In this document: positions 1-11,527 of the stretch, piece by piece
Layout: the number at the start of each line of letters is the position of its first letter
Position numbering within the stretch: position 1 is the stretch's first letter
Source: Primulina eburnea
Lineage: Eukaryota; Streptophyta; Magnoliopsida; Lamiales; Gesneriaceae
Assembly: GCF_022965805.1 (NCBI RefSeq)
Contig: NW_027331347.1
Coordinates: 1-64,000 of the forward strand
Direction of reading: 5' to 3'
Length of the DNA stretch: 64,000 nucleotides
Made by a program: the position numbers and the translations under genes
The notes under the pieces: generated by a model
What the model was told of the DNA's origin: nothing
The model's database searches: none
Seen by the model: the letters and a program-made list of their open reading frames with translations, nothing else

Positions 1-890
1 GGGTGGAGGCTACAAAGAAAAAGATTGAAGATCAAGATCATCATCTTCAACAAGTTCTTGCACATCTTTGGACAAAAACTTCATACACTCCAAAACTCTT
101 GTTCTAATTTCTTTCTTTCTTTATTTTTACTTTTAGTTGATATGTCTTGTTTAAGATTCATGTATTGTTGTGTTATTTTTATTATTATGAACTAAATTTT
201 AATTCTAGAGGGATGATGGAACAAAACTAGAAACCATGTGTTGAGATTCATGATTTATGCTATATAAGTTGTCTTTATTGTTCATTTGTGTTTTTCCAAT
301 CTTAATGCTTTCATTTTATTTGTCATATCTTGAATGATTTGTATGTTATAAATTATCACTTGGAAAAGGAAATTTATAATCAAGAAAGGGAAAAATACAT
401 CGGTAGTATTTATATAGTTCGGGAGGACATATCTTGCTATTGAAGCTATAAAAAGAATTTAGTGCTTATTGTGTTATTTAATTTTAGATTGTTGACAGGG
501 ATGTTACAATCTTTTGTTAGATAATTAGTATCTATTTAGCACTCGGGAGAGGGAGTAGATAATTATAGAATTCTTGGTTAATGAATAAGAAGGACAATTA
601 TAATATAGCTACACAAAATAGTACATGGTGGATAGTTGCGTGAAGTCGGACCTCTAGATCTTTTATTCCATTGTTCAACTCTGTTTGGTACTATAATTAA
701 ATTTATTTTCAATTCAGTTATTGATACGAACAAATCTGTTAATTGATTATTCTAAATAAAATCGAGACTATTTTAATTACAAGCATTAATATAAATTTAG
801 AATTACATTCCTCGTGGGATCGACACTTGTACTCAAAATTACATTTTACTATAACTTGACGTCGTGCACTTGCGAGCAATCAAGAAAACA
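1..890 (+). mobile_element. 3' part of an Athila-like Ty3/gypsy LTR (LTR A)
   Basis: No coding potential. The stretch reads like the R/U5 half of a plant Ty3/gypsy LTR: AT-rich text with a conserved-looking end at about 810-875 (GGGATCGACACTTGTACTC followed by ACTTGACGTCGTGCACTTGCG). The same kind of ending occurs in the LTR at 4443-5811 (CGATACTCGTACTCACG, then ACTTGACATCGTGCACTTGCG), so the two are related but of different families. The beginning lies outside the window. Assignment to the Athila group is inferred from the terminal wording and the env-like ORF downstream. Confidence 0.5.
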
Positions 891-900
891 CGCAACAAAC

Positions 901-913
901 GGCGCCAAAAACT
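901..913 (-). other. Primer-binding-site remnant of LTR B (minus strand)
   Basis: On the minus strand the LTR end GATCA is followed by AGTTTTTGGCGCCGTT. This matches the start of the usual Athila/Tat primer binding site, TGGCGCCGTT. The match stops after GTT, and LTR A-like sequence begins almost at once. The site is therefore broken, and two LTR ends meet here head to head around the palindromic GGCGCC. Confidence 0.5.
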
Positions 914-2321
914 TGATCGAGCAAAACTTGCACTGTGGAATCCTTAATAAAAATATGATTTTGTATGCTCAAAAATTAATCGCAAGTGCACGTGTCAAGT
1001 AATAGTATAATGTACGTGAGTACGAGTATCGTCCCACTGGACACTGTTTTTGAAAGTTATTATTTTCAGTTATTAAATCTTTAACAACGAAAATTGGTTG
1101 GTTGTTTTATTACTACTGTGATCAAATAAACATGCAAATAAAATTATTCAAGAATTGATTAATGAAATCTAATATCTAAAATGGTTGATTAAAAATTCAA
1201 TGAGAAATGAATTTGTTGGGAATCTCGGTTCACCTACCCCTTGTTAATTAATTAATTCCTTCGATAATGATTGTATGCTTCCGACAAGATTACATATTCA
1301 ATTGAACACACTCTCTCGAGCTATGCCAAACTAATTCTACTCAATGAAGTAATTAAACGTCTTTAATTATTTATCAAGAGTGAATTGCATGTCGATTTAT
1401 GAAATCCCCTAGTTTTCGACCCCTAGGACTATGACTATCGGCGCATATCCAATTTCATATGTCTATGTAAATTGTAGATCCACGGATTATACTACTCGGC
1501 CTTATCACAAGTTATTCTCTCGAACTCACTCACAATATAAAAACGTTGTTAAAGTTAGCTATGGTCTAGCAACACGATAAAATAATAGTATAATCAAGAA
1601 TAACGCAACAATCAAAATGTGAATTAATTCAAATCAAAGTTCGGGGTAGGATCCCCTTAAATCCCAACAAATAATAAAAGTTAGCTACTCGAATTCATAT
1701 TTTAAATAAACAAAACAATGTTTGAATGATAAAAACTAGATTAGAAATACTATGCGTGACGAAAATACGAGGAACGATGCCCGAAAATCTTTGAATCTTC
1801 AACTCCAAGCGCAAAAGTTCTCTCCAACTTGTGGCGGCTGCTCCAATGAAGTCTCCATCCCTCAAAAACGTCCCCTCTACCTTTTCATATCATCCCTATC
1901 CCCAAAATAAGGTAAGGAATCAGACAAGAAATCTTCCCAAAAATAGGTGACGCTCGGGCGGTAGAAAATTACCGCTCGAGCGCCACACCTTCTGTAATTT
2001 TGCTTGGGCATGCGGCCGTCGCGCTCGGGCGGTGGAAAATTACCGCTCGAGCGCTGAGTCTTCTGTAAGTTACTTCTTGGGAAAGTATTTCTCGCGCTCG
2101 AGCGGCGGAATATTACCGCCCGAGCGCCATCCTCTCTGGAGATCCGCAGCTCGGATCACCTCTCGCGCTCGAGCGATATAATTTCACCGCTCGGGCGCTG
2201 GCCTTTTTTTCTCCATTTTCTTCTGGCTTGCGCACTTTGCTCCAGGTCGATTTTCCGGTCATTTTTCCTGCAAATTTGTCACACACAAGTGAGACATGAT
2301 CAAATGCAAATGTTTACTCTG
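914..2321 (-). mobile_element. Athila-like LTR B, minus-strand copy
   Basis: This is an inverted copy of the LTR at 4443-5811. Most of its length is the near-perfect reverse complement of that copy, for example the TCCTAGGGGTCGAAAACTA-type core and the hairpin region. Relative to the plus-strand copy it lacks about the first 95 bases, because similarity stops near 2321 (AGTAAACATTTGC). It ends at 914 in the TGAT...ATCA terminal style, next to a broken primer binding site. Two LTRs of one family in opposite orientation cannot be one simple insertion, so a rearrangement or two insertions are needed. Confidence 0.75.
1951..2199. repeat. Four GC-rich palindromes inside LTR B
   Basis: Hairpins lie at about 1951-1983, 2021-2054, 2093-2128 and 2163-2199. 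Each has an arm CGCTCG(A/G)GCGG, an AT-rich loop of about 9 bases, and the complementary arm CCGC(T/C)CGAGCG. They are spaced about 70 bp apart in otherwise moderate-GC LTR. Arm mismatches are mostly G/A changes that would still pair as G-U in RNA of one strand. Confidence 0.85.
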
Positions 2322-3208
2322 TAGTTAGGGACTTCTATGCGAATGCTGGAGAACGAACTAATGGTAAAGCATTTGTTAGAGGTCGGCTTGTTCCGTTTGA
2401 TTCATTAACGATTAACGCCCTATTAGAAACGGCCGATGTTGACGACTCCAAATTTGAGGCATTCTGACCCTAATTACACGATGATCATTCAGACTTTGTG
2501 CCTTCCGGAGGCAACCTGGAAACCTTTCGGCGGGCCGCCAAGCTGCTTTGACGAGAAGTATTTGAAAGCGGGGATTGCCCTGTGGTATTTATTTTTGGCT
2601 AGAAGGACGATGCCAGTTTCCCACAAGAGTGAGGTGCAGAAAGAGCGAGCAGTGGTACTTTTTGTGTTGTCTCAGGACTACACAATCAACGTGGGCAAGC
2701 TCCTATACTCTCAAATTATGATGAGCATAAATAACAGCCACATCGGCCTATTCTTTCCTACCATCACATCCGAGTTGTGTACCCAGGCGGGGGTTATTTT
2801 CCGGGACGACGAAGAGTGGCTACAACCAATGAAGCCTATTTGTGTGGATGACTGGCGGCGGAAGAGGGTAAAACGACAGGTAGACTTCCCCACTCAGGAG
2901 GAGGAAGCAAGAGTATCAAGCGCCACCGTCCCTCATCACCCACAACCCCGTAGGCGCACTCAGAACGACAAAATGGATGAGAGCCTCGCCTTCATGGCTC
3001 ACCAGAAGCAGGTCCACGCCAACGTCGCCACACATCTTGCCAATCTCGACCCCATGATGCGCACTATGCTCATCCAGGGGGGCGTAGATCCATGGACCAT
3101 ACCACCACTTCCGCCGTTTATTCCTCCGTACCAATTTCAGTATGACTATCTTCCGTAAGGGGATGCCACCGGAGTGCCACCACCAGAGCACGATGAGGAG
3201 GAGCCTTG
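2321..3208 (+). pseudogene. Frameshifted 'putative plant transposon protein' (env-like ORF of an Athila-type element)
   Basis: The readable part (2436-3158) resembles the domain annotated in plants as putative plant transposon protein, common near the 3' end of Athila-like retroelements. Recognisable words are ALWYLFLARRTMPVSHKSEV, KERAVVLF, INVGKLL, GLFFPTITSELC and FRDDEEWLQPMKPI. The N-terminal half lies in another frame from 2321 (VRDFYANAGERTNGKAFV... to DDSKFEAF) and stops at 2465-2467; the two frames join around 2461. A TAA at 3156-3158 precedes an in-frame acidic tail (PPPEHDEEEP) to 3208, so it may be a second lesion. The LTR B junction lies just before 2321, removing any N-terminus. 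The molecular role of this protein family is not established. It is non-functional as it stands. Confidence 0.7.
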
Positions 3209-4442
3209 ATCAGGGGAGTCCACTGTTTCCCCTTTCTTCGCATTTTTATTACAGTCTCCTTTATTGCTTTATGTTTTTATTTCGTGCCATTATTTCAGTC
3301 TAGCATGTAGTTTGAAATTTTTGCTGTGTTTCCATTCGTTTGTGAACTTCTGTGTTTTGTTTTTTGTTTTGTGCAATGGGGACATTGCACACCCTTAGTA
3401 TGAGGGGGTCGTTTTTCGTATTGGTCTTGCATGAGTGACAGATGATGGTGAAACTAGTAAATTGGTAGCCAATGATGCTTTTGGGCTAAATGAACTGCAT
3501 GTTTCTTAGTCTTAACACTCGTTATGAATCCCCGGTGAATTACAATCTTTTTATACACACATAGTAGATTTTAATAGTGGTGTCGATGACAGTTAAGTTC
3601 AAAATAATCCGTGAGGGGAACTGGAGAAACATAAGATGCGAGTAGAACTTGAATGAATTTATGTTGAAATAAGTGACGGACCAGTAGCATGAACTCGAGT
3701 AGAAAATCAAAAGTACACCTCAAATCCCTTCATCCAATCGTGCATAGGACCTAAAAATTCATATCTAGGTTAGATAAATGAACATACCCTATATCCCAAG
3801 CCTAGGGAGTACGCATGAGAAAACTATGCACAAAAAAAAAATTAAAGAAAAAGGGGAATGTAAGGTGTGGGGGAGCCAAAAGGGATGAAATCCTATCCCA
3901 AGGCTAAAAAGATGGAGATGTAAGGCGTTGAGGAATGTCAGAGAAAATTTCTGACAAGTGCATAGTGAAAATGATCTACGTACTCCGAATCTTTCTAAAC
4001 CACTTGAGCACTTATGGCTATTGACTCCCTAAAGTTTGTTGTTCAACTATGAAATTCTACCGCTTTATGTGTTTACTGGTTAGTCCCGAATAGAAACAGA
4101 ACTCAGTAGAGAGAAACTTGCGTTGACTTGTCTATTTGGCGACCCACATGATTTGCAAATAAAACTGTCTGAAACACAAGCTAGAAAAATCCACAGCACA
4201 CACGACCACACTTTTTTGGAAAAGAACAAATGTTGTGCGATGTTTTGAAGGGGATATTAATGGATGTGTGTTTTGACTAATTGAATGTGGTTCACAAACC
4301 CGCTGAGGTAGGCGATGTCTGTTTTCTACTTCAACATCAATCTAGTTATTTTAATACGTTCACTTTGTGTTTGTTGCATGTTTCAGTTGTAGTCTGTAAC
4401 CTATTTTGCTTGACGGCAAGAAAAAAGTTAGTATGAGGGGGT
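3209..4442 (+). other. 3' noncoding internal region of the Athila-like element, with polypurine tract
   Basis: No ORF. Two similar purine-rich words occur: TTAGTATGAGGGGGTCG at about 3396-3412 and TTAGTATGAGGGGGTTG at about 4428-4444. The second abuts the LTR start and is the likely plus-strand primer. A phrase of the kind GGGGACATTGCACACCCTTAG just before the first tract is typical of the DNA between the last ORF and the 3' LTR in Athila-like elements. Confidence 0.6.
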
Positions 4443-5811
4443 TGATAGACGTGGTTTTTACATGTTTTATTGCATTTCTTTGTGTGTGTTTGCATTGTGC
4501 ATGCGTTCATTTCATTTGCATTTTGTTCAATTTATAGTAAACATTTGCATTTGATCATGTGTCACTTGTGTGTGACAAATTTCCAGGAAAAATGACCGGA
4601 AAATCAAACCTGGAGCAAAGTGCGCAAGCCAAGAAGAAAATGGCGAAAAAAAGGTTCCACCGCTCGAGCGCCAAGAAATGCTTTCCAAGAAGCAACTTAC
4701 TGAAGACTCAGCGCTCGAGCGGTAATTTTCCACCGCTCGAGCGCGACTGCCGCATGCCCCAAGCAAAATTACAGAAGGTGTTGCGCTCGAGCGGTAATTT
4801 TCTACCGCCCCAGCGCCACCTATTTTTGGGAAGATTTCTTGTCTGATTCCTTACCTTATTTTCGGGATAGGGATGATATGGAAAGGTATAGAGGACGTTT
4901 TTGAGGGATGGAGACTTCATTGGAGCAGCCGCCACAAGTTGGAGAGAACTTTTGCGCTTGGAGTTGAAGATTCGAATATTTCCGGGCATCGTTCCTCGCA
5001 TTTTCGTCACGCATAGTATTTCTAATATAGTTTTTATCATTCAAACATTGTTTTGTTTATTTCAAATATGAATTCAAGTTGATAACTTTTATTATTTTAA
5101 TTCACATTTCGATTGTTGCGTTATTCTTGATTATACTATTGTTCTATCGTGTTGTTAGAGCATAGCTAACTTTAACAACTTTTTTATATTGCGGGTGAGT
5201 TCGAGAGAATAACTTGTGATATGGACGAGTAGTATAATCCGTGGATCTACAATTTACATAGACATATGAAGTTGGATACGCACCGATAGTAATAGTCCTA
5301 GGGGTCGAAAACTATGGGATTTCATAAATCGACATGCAATTCACTCTTGATAAATAATTAAAGACGTTCAATTACTTCATTGAGTAGAATTAGTTTGACA
5401 TAACTCGAGAGAGTGTGTTCAATTAAATAGGAAATCCTGTCGGAAGCATACAATCATTATCAAACGAATTAATTAATTAACAAAGGGTAGGTGAACCGAC
5501 ATTCCCAACAAATTTATTTCTCATTGAATTTTTAATCAACCATTTTAAATATTAGATTTCATTAATCAACTCTTGAATAATTTTATTTGCATGTTTATTT
5601 GATCACAGTAGTAATAAAACAACCAACCAATTTTCGTTGCTAAAGATTTAATAACTGAAAATAATAGTTGTCAAATACAGTCTCCAGTGGAACGATACTC
5701 GTACTCACGTACATTATACTATTACTTGACATCGTGCACTTGCGATTAAGTTTTGAGCATAATAAATCATATTTTTATTAAGGATTCCAAAGTGCAAGTT
5801 TTGCTCGATCA
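4443..5811 (+). mobile_element. Athila-like LTR B, plus-strand copy (3' LTR)
   Basis: Starts TGATAGACGTGG right after a polypurine tract and ends TTGCTCGATCA, giving TGAT...ATCA ends and a length of 1369 bp. It is the inverted partner of 914-2321. It carries two complete GC palindromes (about 4711-4745 and 4782-4816) plus a lone half-site at about 4659-4672, compared with four complete ones in the partner. It abuts the chromovirus LTR at 5812. No TSD can be tested because the element's 5' end is rearranged. Confidence 0.75.
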
Positions 5812-6811
5812 CTCAATATGAATGTCATAACAGTATGCCATATGCTAAATGCCAATAATATGTCACAATAATAAACATATATCACAAGAAGGAATTTACA
5901 ATTTACAACAGTCAACAAGTCATAGATACGATCAGTGCAACACAGAATGTCAATTAAAACATAATTTATGTTTTAGCGTCATATGTTACTGAGCTGTAAC
6001 ATACATATACCAACTTGAAAAATCCAAAGATTGACTTTACTTCAAGATCATTGGCCTAATCACAATAACAATAAGCCGACTATGAATTCCAATGTCTGAT
6101 TCGGCACTAACGAGTAAAAAATTCATATATCGCTCCATATTAAGTCAAATCAATATCCACCAATTGGAAATGAAAGAAACTCAATTATCTAAGTTTTACA
6201 GTTGAAACCATCTTTAGAATCCCAGTAAATTAATCTCAGAATTTGCAAGAACTCACTGCTACTCCCAAATTTCGCGGACAGAATCTCGCACATTGAGCAG
6301 TTTCAGAAAAACGAGCATAACTTCCTCCATTTTTACTGGAATGTAACGATTCAAGTCTCATTTCGAAGAAACACATAGATCTATAATTTTCATTTGAACT
6401 AAAATTTCAAATTTCAACTGCACAGAGGTCATATTCTTGAATTACAGAAGCATTTCTACACAGCTCAAATGCATAATTCGGTTTTGACACATTTTGGTAG
6501 AAAAATCATATCAAATCTGTTTCTAATCGAAATCTCATGTTTCTAGTGGCTATAGACACTAACTCAAAGCACTACAAGTTTGTCTAGGTCATTTTCACAA
6601 ATTCAAGCTGAAAAAATTTGTAGCGACACAAAAACTACTCAACCAAATCCAGTAGAATTCGCGCAGAAAACAGAGCACCGGAACAACAGCTTTGATCTAC
6701 GCGAATCCTTGCTCAAAATTCGTGATTTATGGCTTGAATCGAAGCTTAGGATGTTAGGAAGACAACCCTTCAAGAAACTTTGAGTTTCAACCTAGGACAG
6801 AGGAGATATAT
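5812..6811 (-). mobile_element. Ty3/gypsy chromovirus LTR, distal segment (minus strand)
   Basis: Noncoding. Read on the minus strand it continues the LTR that starts at 8595, with the copia-type LTR at 6812-8153 lying in between. The wording (for example GAGGAAGTTATGCTCGTTTT on the minus strand) is typical of long gypsy LTRs. Its end is cut by LTR B at 5811. Confidence 0.45.
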
Positions 6812-6934
6812 TGTTGGAACTTTTCGAGTTCGCAATATTGATTTTGATGATAACAAAACTTGTTAATTATGTTACTAATGTTCTACTTTAGTTGTGCAGC
6901 ATCTAGGATCACTCACGAGATGTTTAATCGCTAA

Positions 6935-7215
6935 ACTGTAAAACCTAACTGATCGCACTAAATGAATCAGTCTAACTGGCTACGTCATTTGAGCAGTACA
7001 GCTGATTGACCAGTTGATAGGTGATTCAGCAGGAAAACCTCATAAGCCTGGCCAGGCGAAGGAGTGTTCAACTGATGAAGAAACCCAGCTGATCAGTCCG
7101 ACTGAATGAGTGTGAAATCAGTTCAACTGACGAGTCAACTGATTTCACCAGCCCAACTGAAAGATCAGTTCAAACTGACCAGTTCAAAGCATCAGTTAGA
7201 ATCCTTCAGTTATGG
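6935..7215. promoter_or_regulatory. Dense CAGTT/AACTG motif cluster in the U3 of the copia-type LTR
   Basis: In about 280 bases upstream of the TATA box there are roughly a dozen copies of CAGTT or its complement AACTG, many as AACTGA/TCAGTT. This is the core of plant MYB sites (CNGTTR). Such clusters in an LTR U3 would fit a MYB- or stress-responsive promoter. The density is seen directly; the function is inferred. Confidence 0.4.
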
Positions 7216-7428
7216 ACGATGATAAATTCCTTCGAGTGGATTCCAGCTGTGCGAGAAGGTACAAAGCCATTATCTAGTCAAAAGACAATAATGGACGTTG
7301 CATCTGAGCATTAACGACAAAATGCTTCAGATGGACAGTCAAAAAGTCGAGACACTAAGTCCAAGAAGCCGATTCAAATGCAACGGATACAATAAATGAG
7401 TCTCACTGTACGATCAGCTTCCTCCGCT

Positions 7429-7436
7429 TATATAAA
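7429..7436 (+). promoter_or_regulatory. TATA box of the copia-type LTR
   Basis: TATATAAA followed by a purine-rich stretch, about 615 bp into the LTR, where the U3/R boundary would be expected. Confidence 0.5.
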
Positions 7437-8153
7437 GAGAAGATCGGTGAAGACTAAAACAAGAGAGGAAGTACATATACAATACTAGAGAGAAATGGGC
7501 ACGCTCAGTTGAATATTAGCTTTCAGAAGCACTTAAGCCCAGAGGAAATTATACATAGTTGCATCAGCTTAGTTTTAAGAAGCCACTTTCTCACAGTGTG
7601 TGAGAACGTTCCTGTTCAGTTCTCACACACATACTTACTCTCAAAACCTCCCAAAACAGTCTTGCTCAAAGACGTTAAACTTGTGTTTGTAGTCTTTCTC
7701 ACATAGACGTTAAACAAGTGTTGACTGGAAGTTGCTGCTTTCAGTTGTAGCTAGGAGTTCAGTTTAGGCAGTGGATAAGTCCTAGCTGAGTGGGCTTGTA
7801 CATGTAATTGTATAAATCAAAGTCTTCTAGTGGATCCTATCCGTGGAGATAGAAGTGGTGACGTAGGAGCAGTTGAAGTCTCCGAACATCCATAAACACA
7901 TCTAGTGTATTTAACTGATTAACTACTGCTTTCAAATTGTTTTGATCAGTTAGAGTGTGCGTGTGTTCAGTTGTTACCATAACTGAAATACAAGAATGCA
8001 AAAACTATCTGTGTTCTTTCGGTTAGTCAGTTTACACTAGTTAAAATATTTTCTAATATAACAGTATTCTTTACGAAGGATTACTTCGAGTTTCTTCCGC
8101 TTGGTTTAAAACCAAACTCGATTTAATACATCGGTGTTAATATTCTTAGAACA

Positions 8154-8595
8154 TGAGCTATTGAAGCTCATTGGAGATTGTCGAGTGCGAGATGTCTTCG
8201 AAAGCACTAGCACAAACGATCCTTCATATATCGATTTTATGGTACCTGCTACAAGGGTTGCGGGAAGAGGGGTTGAGGGAAATGAGTTTTCTTTCCTTTC
8301 TCTACATTTCTTCTCTCAATAAATGTGGTGTGTGTGTGTGTGTATGTATAAATATAATACTTGGTCACCAAAAAATAGTAACTCAAGCTCATTTATCCAT
8401 GTTTGTATTTATTTTGCTCTCGTGTGTTATTTAAACTCTATATGTATTTTATATCGTTAAATTCTCCAATATTCTAAATTACATATTTTTAACATAGTTC
8501 TTGAATTATTTGGTATAAATAATTATTTTAATTTACAACTCAATAATTTTTCTAATTATGTCAAGCAACCAGATAATTAATTTCAGGGTCTTACA
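8154..8595 (-). mobile_element. Ty3/gypsy chromovirus LTR, proximal segment (minus strand)
   Basis: On the minus strand the LTR opens TGTAAGACCCTGAAATTAATT at 8595, directly after the polypurine tract. The segment is AT-rich and has a (TG)n run at about 8326-8342. It is separated from the rest of the LTR by the copia-type LTR. Confidence 0.55.
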
Positions 8596-8610
8596 CTTAT
8601 CCACCCCTTA
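8596..8610 (-). other. Polypurine tract of the chromovirus
   Basis: Minus-strand TAAGGGGTGGATAAG lies immediately before the LTR start TGTAAGACC and some 75 bp after the pol stop. This is the expected position of the plus-strand primer. Confidence 0.6.
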
Positions 8611-8683
8611 AACAAATTTCATCCTCAAAATTTATGTTTATACACATACATCTTACACACGATACAAAATCAACAATACATTA

Positions 8684-9573
8684 CTAATAATCAAACATAT
8701 ATGGATAAGATGCTATCATCTTTTCTTCTGTTTCCCATGTTGATTCTTCTACCCCATGCCTCGACCACTGAACTCGAATAAGTGGTATAACTTTATTACG
8801 TAAAACTTTATCTTTACGAGCCAAGATACAAACAAGATACTCAGTATATGATAGAGAACATTTAAGTTCAACATCACCAGGCTGAATCAAATGAGATGGA
8901 TCGGGCTCATACTTACGCAACATAGAAATATGGAAAATATCGTGGATGCCAGACGAGGACTGGGGCAAATCCAAACGATATGCTCAACAATCTCGTAGGG
9001 GCCAACGAAATGAGGTGACAACTTACCTCTCATACCAAAACGAAAAACACGTCTAAACGGAGAGATCTTCATAAACACAAATCTCCAACTTGAAATTCTA
9101 TAGGTCGGCGACGTTTGTTAGCATAACTAGATTGCCGATCTTGGACAGCTTTCACTCTCTGACGAATTAATTGGACTTTATTATACATTTCTTGAATAAT
9201 TTAAGGTCCAGTCAATTGCTTTTCACCGAACTCATCCCAACAAAGAGGCGATCTACATCGTCGTCCATACAAAGCCTCAAAAGGAGCCATACCAATAGTC
9301 ATCTGAAAACTGTTGTTGGGAATTGTTTGATCGTCTTTCTCTGAGGAGATAAGAGAACTCAACTAATGGTAAAACTTCTTGCCAAATGTCTTTAAAATCC
9401 ATGATTACAGCGTTTGAATCGTACGTTCTGCTTGACCATCTGTCTGAAGATGGTAAGCAGTACTAATCACAAGTCGTGTATCCATTTCTTTTTGAAAACT
9501 AGTACAAAACTTTGATGTGAAACGAGGATCAGGATCTGAGACTATTGCAATTGGAACTCCATGAAGTTTGATG
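8684..9573 (-). pseudogene. Ty3/gypsy integrase with chromodomain-like C-terminus, broken fragment
   Basis: The minus-strand translation in three frames gives a coherent gypsy integrase. It begins with GVPIAIVSDPDPRFTSKF and STAYHLQTDGQAERTIQTL (catalytic core around the second Asp), then MTIGMAPFEALYGRRCRSPL, then QRVKAVQDRQSSYANKRRRP, then FRFGMRGKLSPHFVGPYEI. The end, FHISMLRKYEPDPSHLI... VQWSRHGVEESTWETEEKM, is the chromodomain-type tail of chromoviruses (Del/Tekay-like). Frames change near 8970 and between about 9310 and 9410, and a stop follows AERTIQTL. The upstream protease-RT part is missing: similarity ends abruptly at about 9573 in AT-rich DNA. The LTR and polypurine tract follow in the right order. 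Non-functional. Confidence 0.8.
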
Positions 9574-11527
9574 TTGTTTTATTTTTTTAAAATAAAATTT
9601 GAATACAAATGTAAGCAAAAAAGAATTGGGATTTTTGCTTAAATTTTTTTTAAAAAAAACACACACATACACCCACCTTCACTTTACCATACATGATCTA
9701 AAATTTTAAAATCTCCATTTGAAGAATATTTAAAATCGTAAATAGTAACATCGGCGGTCCCAAGGAATGTAATTTCTGTTTTAAATGAAGAATTTAAAAT
9801 ATTATTTATTTTAATGCAAAAGCTTAGTTCAAATAATATCATTTTCAACCATTTATTTATTTCGATGGATACCTTTCCCGACTTGTAGATATATCCTTTA
9901 ATAAAAAATATATTGAGCCAACATTCCTAGAATCCCTCTAATTTAAGGTCAAAAAGTCTACATTTGTGCTTGGATTAATTGAATTCTATAGCTTTTCGAT
10001 TAAGTTTGAGGCAAAATAATATAATTGATGCAATACAAATTTATTATATAAATATTGATGGTGATTATTTAATAATATATTCTTTATTCGATCTAATCAA
10101 ATTTGAATCTTAAATCAAGGGATTATAAAATAGAAATATGAGATAAGTCTATTTTTTCATTGTTTAAAGTTAAACCTCTAGTATGTTGGTGAAGCTTATT
10201 TTTTTTATTCTCTTTAATTTTCTTTCTTCAACACTTTTAGTCTTTCTCTAATTTTTTCAATCAACCAAGAAAATAATATAAATCATTTAATGTTTAACTA
10301 ATTATAAATATTTATATATTAAATTTTTTTATTTTATTCAAATTATACATGATTAAAATTTTATAATAAAAAACAATATTTTATATAAATAAATATTTGC
10401 TCAGGAAACACGTGTGTGTTGGAGACTAGTATGTAATAGATATCAAATGGCTAATATTTAATTATACCATATAAGATGAAATTAACTCATATGTAGCATA
10501 GAAAAATCTCGTTCGTAACGACACACAAACCGCACAATATAAGGTTATATCATATATATAAAATCAAGGTACACCGAATACATAACGAATATTAACATAT
10601 GAGTGACATTCGTCTATATCAGATCGATAGTACTGATGTTAGCTTATCGAGAAATAGCAATATTGTGATCGCACATTGGCTGTGAAATTAAGCAGATGCA
10701 CGATGATTTTGCAATCCATTAACATGTACACATTTTCAGTCAAACACACACACACACACAGATATATATATATGACTAGTAACAATTCTTATAAATTTAC
10801 TAATTATTATATATGATGGCAAAAAGACCAAAAGAAACTAAATTAATGAGGCATGCATGATATCTTCCAGCTATAAATGTTAAGACTTTTCCATCTTTCA
10901 TTATCACATCGTAAATTAACTCACTCACAATTTCAACGCATGAATTGACTAATTATATACACAGGATGAGTTTCTTCGATTATTTCTACACTTTTCAAAA
11001 CTTAAGAAATCCATTAATTGTCATTGGATGCTTTTGAATAGGCTAAAATTAATTATATATTAGTAATTATGTCCATTGTCATATGTTCGAACCTACGTAA
11101 AAGCGAAAAACTACTGATCACCCCAACGTTGTACATAACTAGTAATTGAAATCGGAAAACCCTAATGTATACATAATCTTTTATTTTTAATATGCACTAT
11201 TAATTGACAAAAAAGAAAAGAAAAAGAAAAGGTGTAGTCATGTGTAAATGTGCGATACTTTAGTCAAAGAGCTCAAGTGTTGTTTGTGCTGCGAATTAGC
11301 TTGTGGGTATGTGAACAACTTTGAATTTTTGGAATCACAACTTTATGTTCACATTGATGTGTGAAGTCTTTTGACAAAGAAAACTAGTTCCACTATATTA
11401 ATTAATCTTTTGAATTAATATGATTTACTAGTGTGTATATATATATATATATATAGATGGCATATAATTCCCTTGTCTATTATTTAATAAAATTTAGCTA
11501 GCTAGCCTCATTTTCACTGAAACTACA
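9574..11527. other. AT-rich noncoding stretch
   Basis: No gene recognised. It holds a (CA)n-(TA)n microsatellite at about 10745-10773 and (TA)n at about 11431-11454. The left edge is the abrupt end of gypsy integrase similarity. The rest is low-complexity AT-rich DNA of a kind found in plant intergenic regions. Confidence 0.5.

Larger units (their letters stand above)
6812..8153 (+). mobile_element. Copia-type LTR inside the gypsy LTR
   Basis: Starts TGTTGGAACTTTTCG and ends TATTCTTAGAACA, so the ends form TGTT...AACA. The opening (ATTTTGATGATAACAAAACTT) is a phrase common in plant copia LTRs. No internal copia coding sequence follows, so it is either a solo LTR or a fragment. The bases next to it (TATAT left, TGAGC right) do not match, so a target duplication is not visible and the boundary could be off or the flank decayed. 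A TATA box sits at 7429-7436. Confidence 0.5.

Noticed and set aside
8134..8434. Overlapping short ORFs
   Set aside because: LTR sequence with a (TG)n tract; no protein content.
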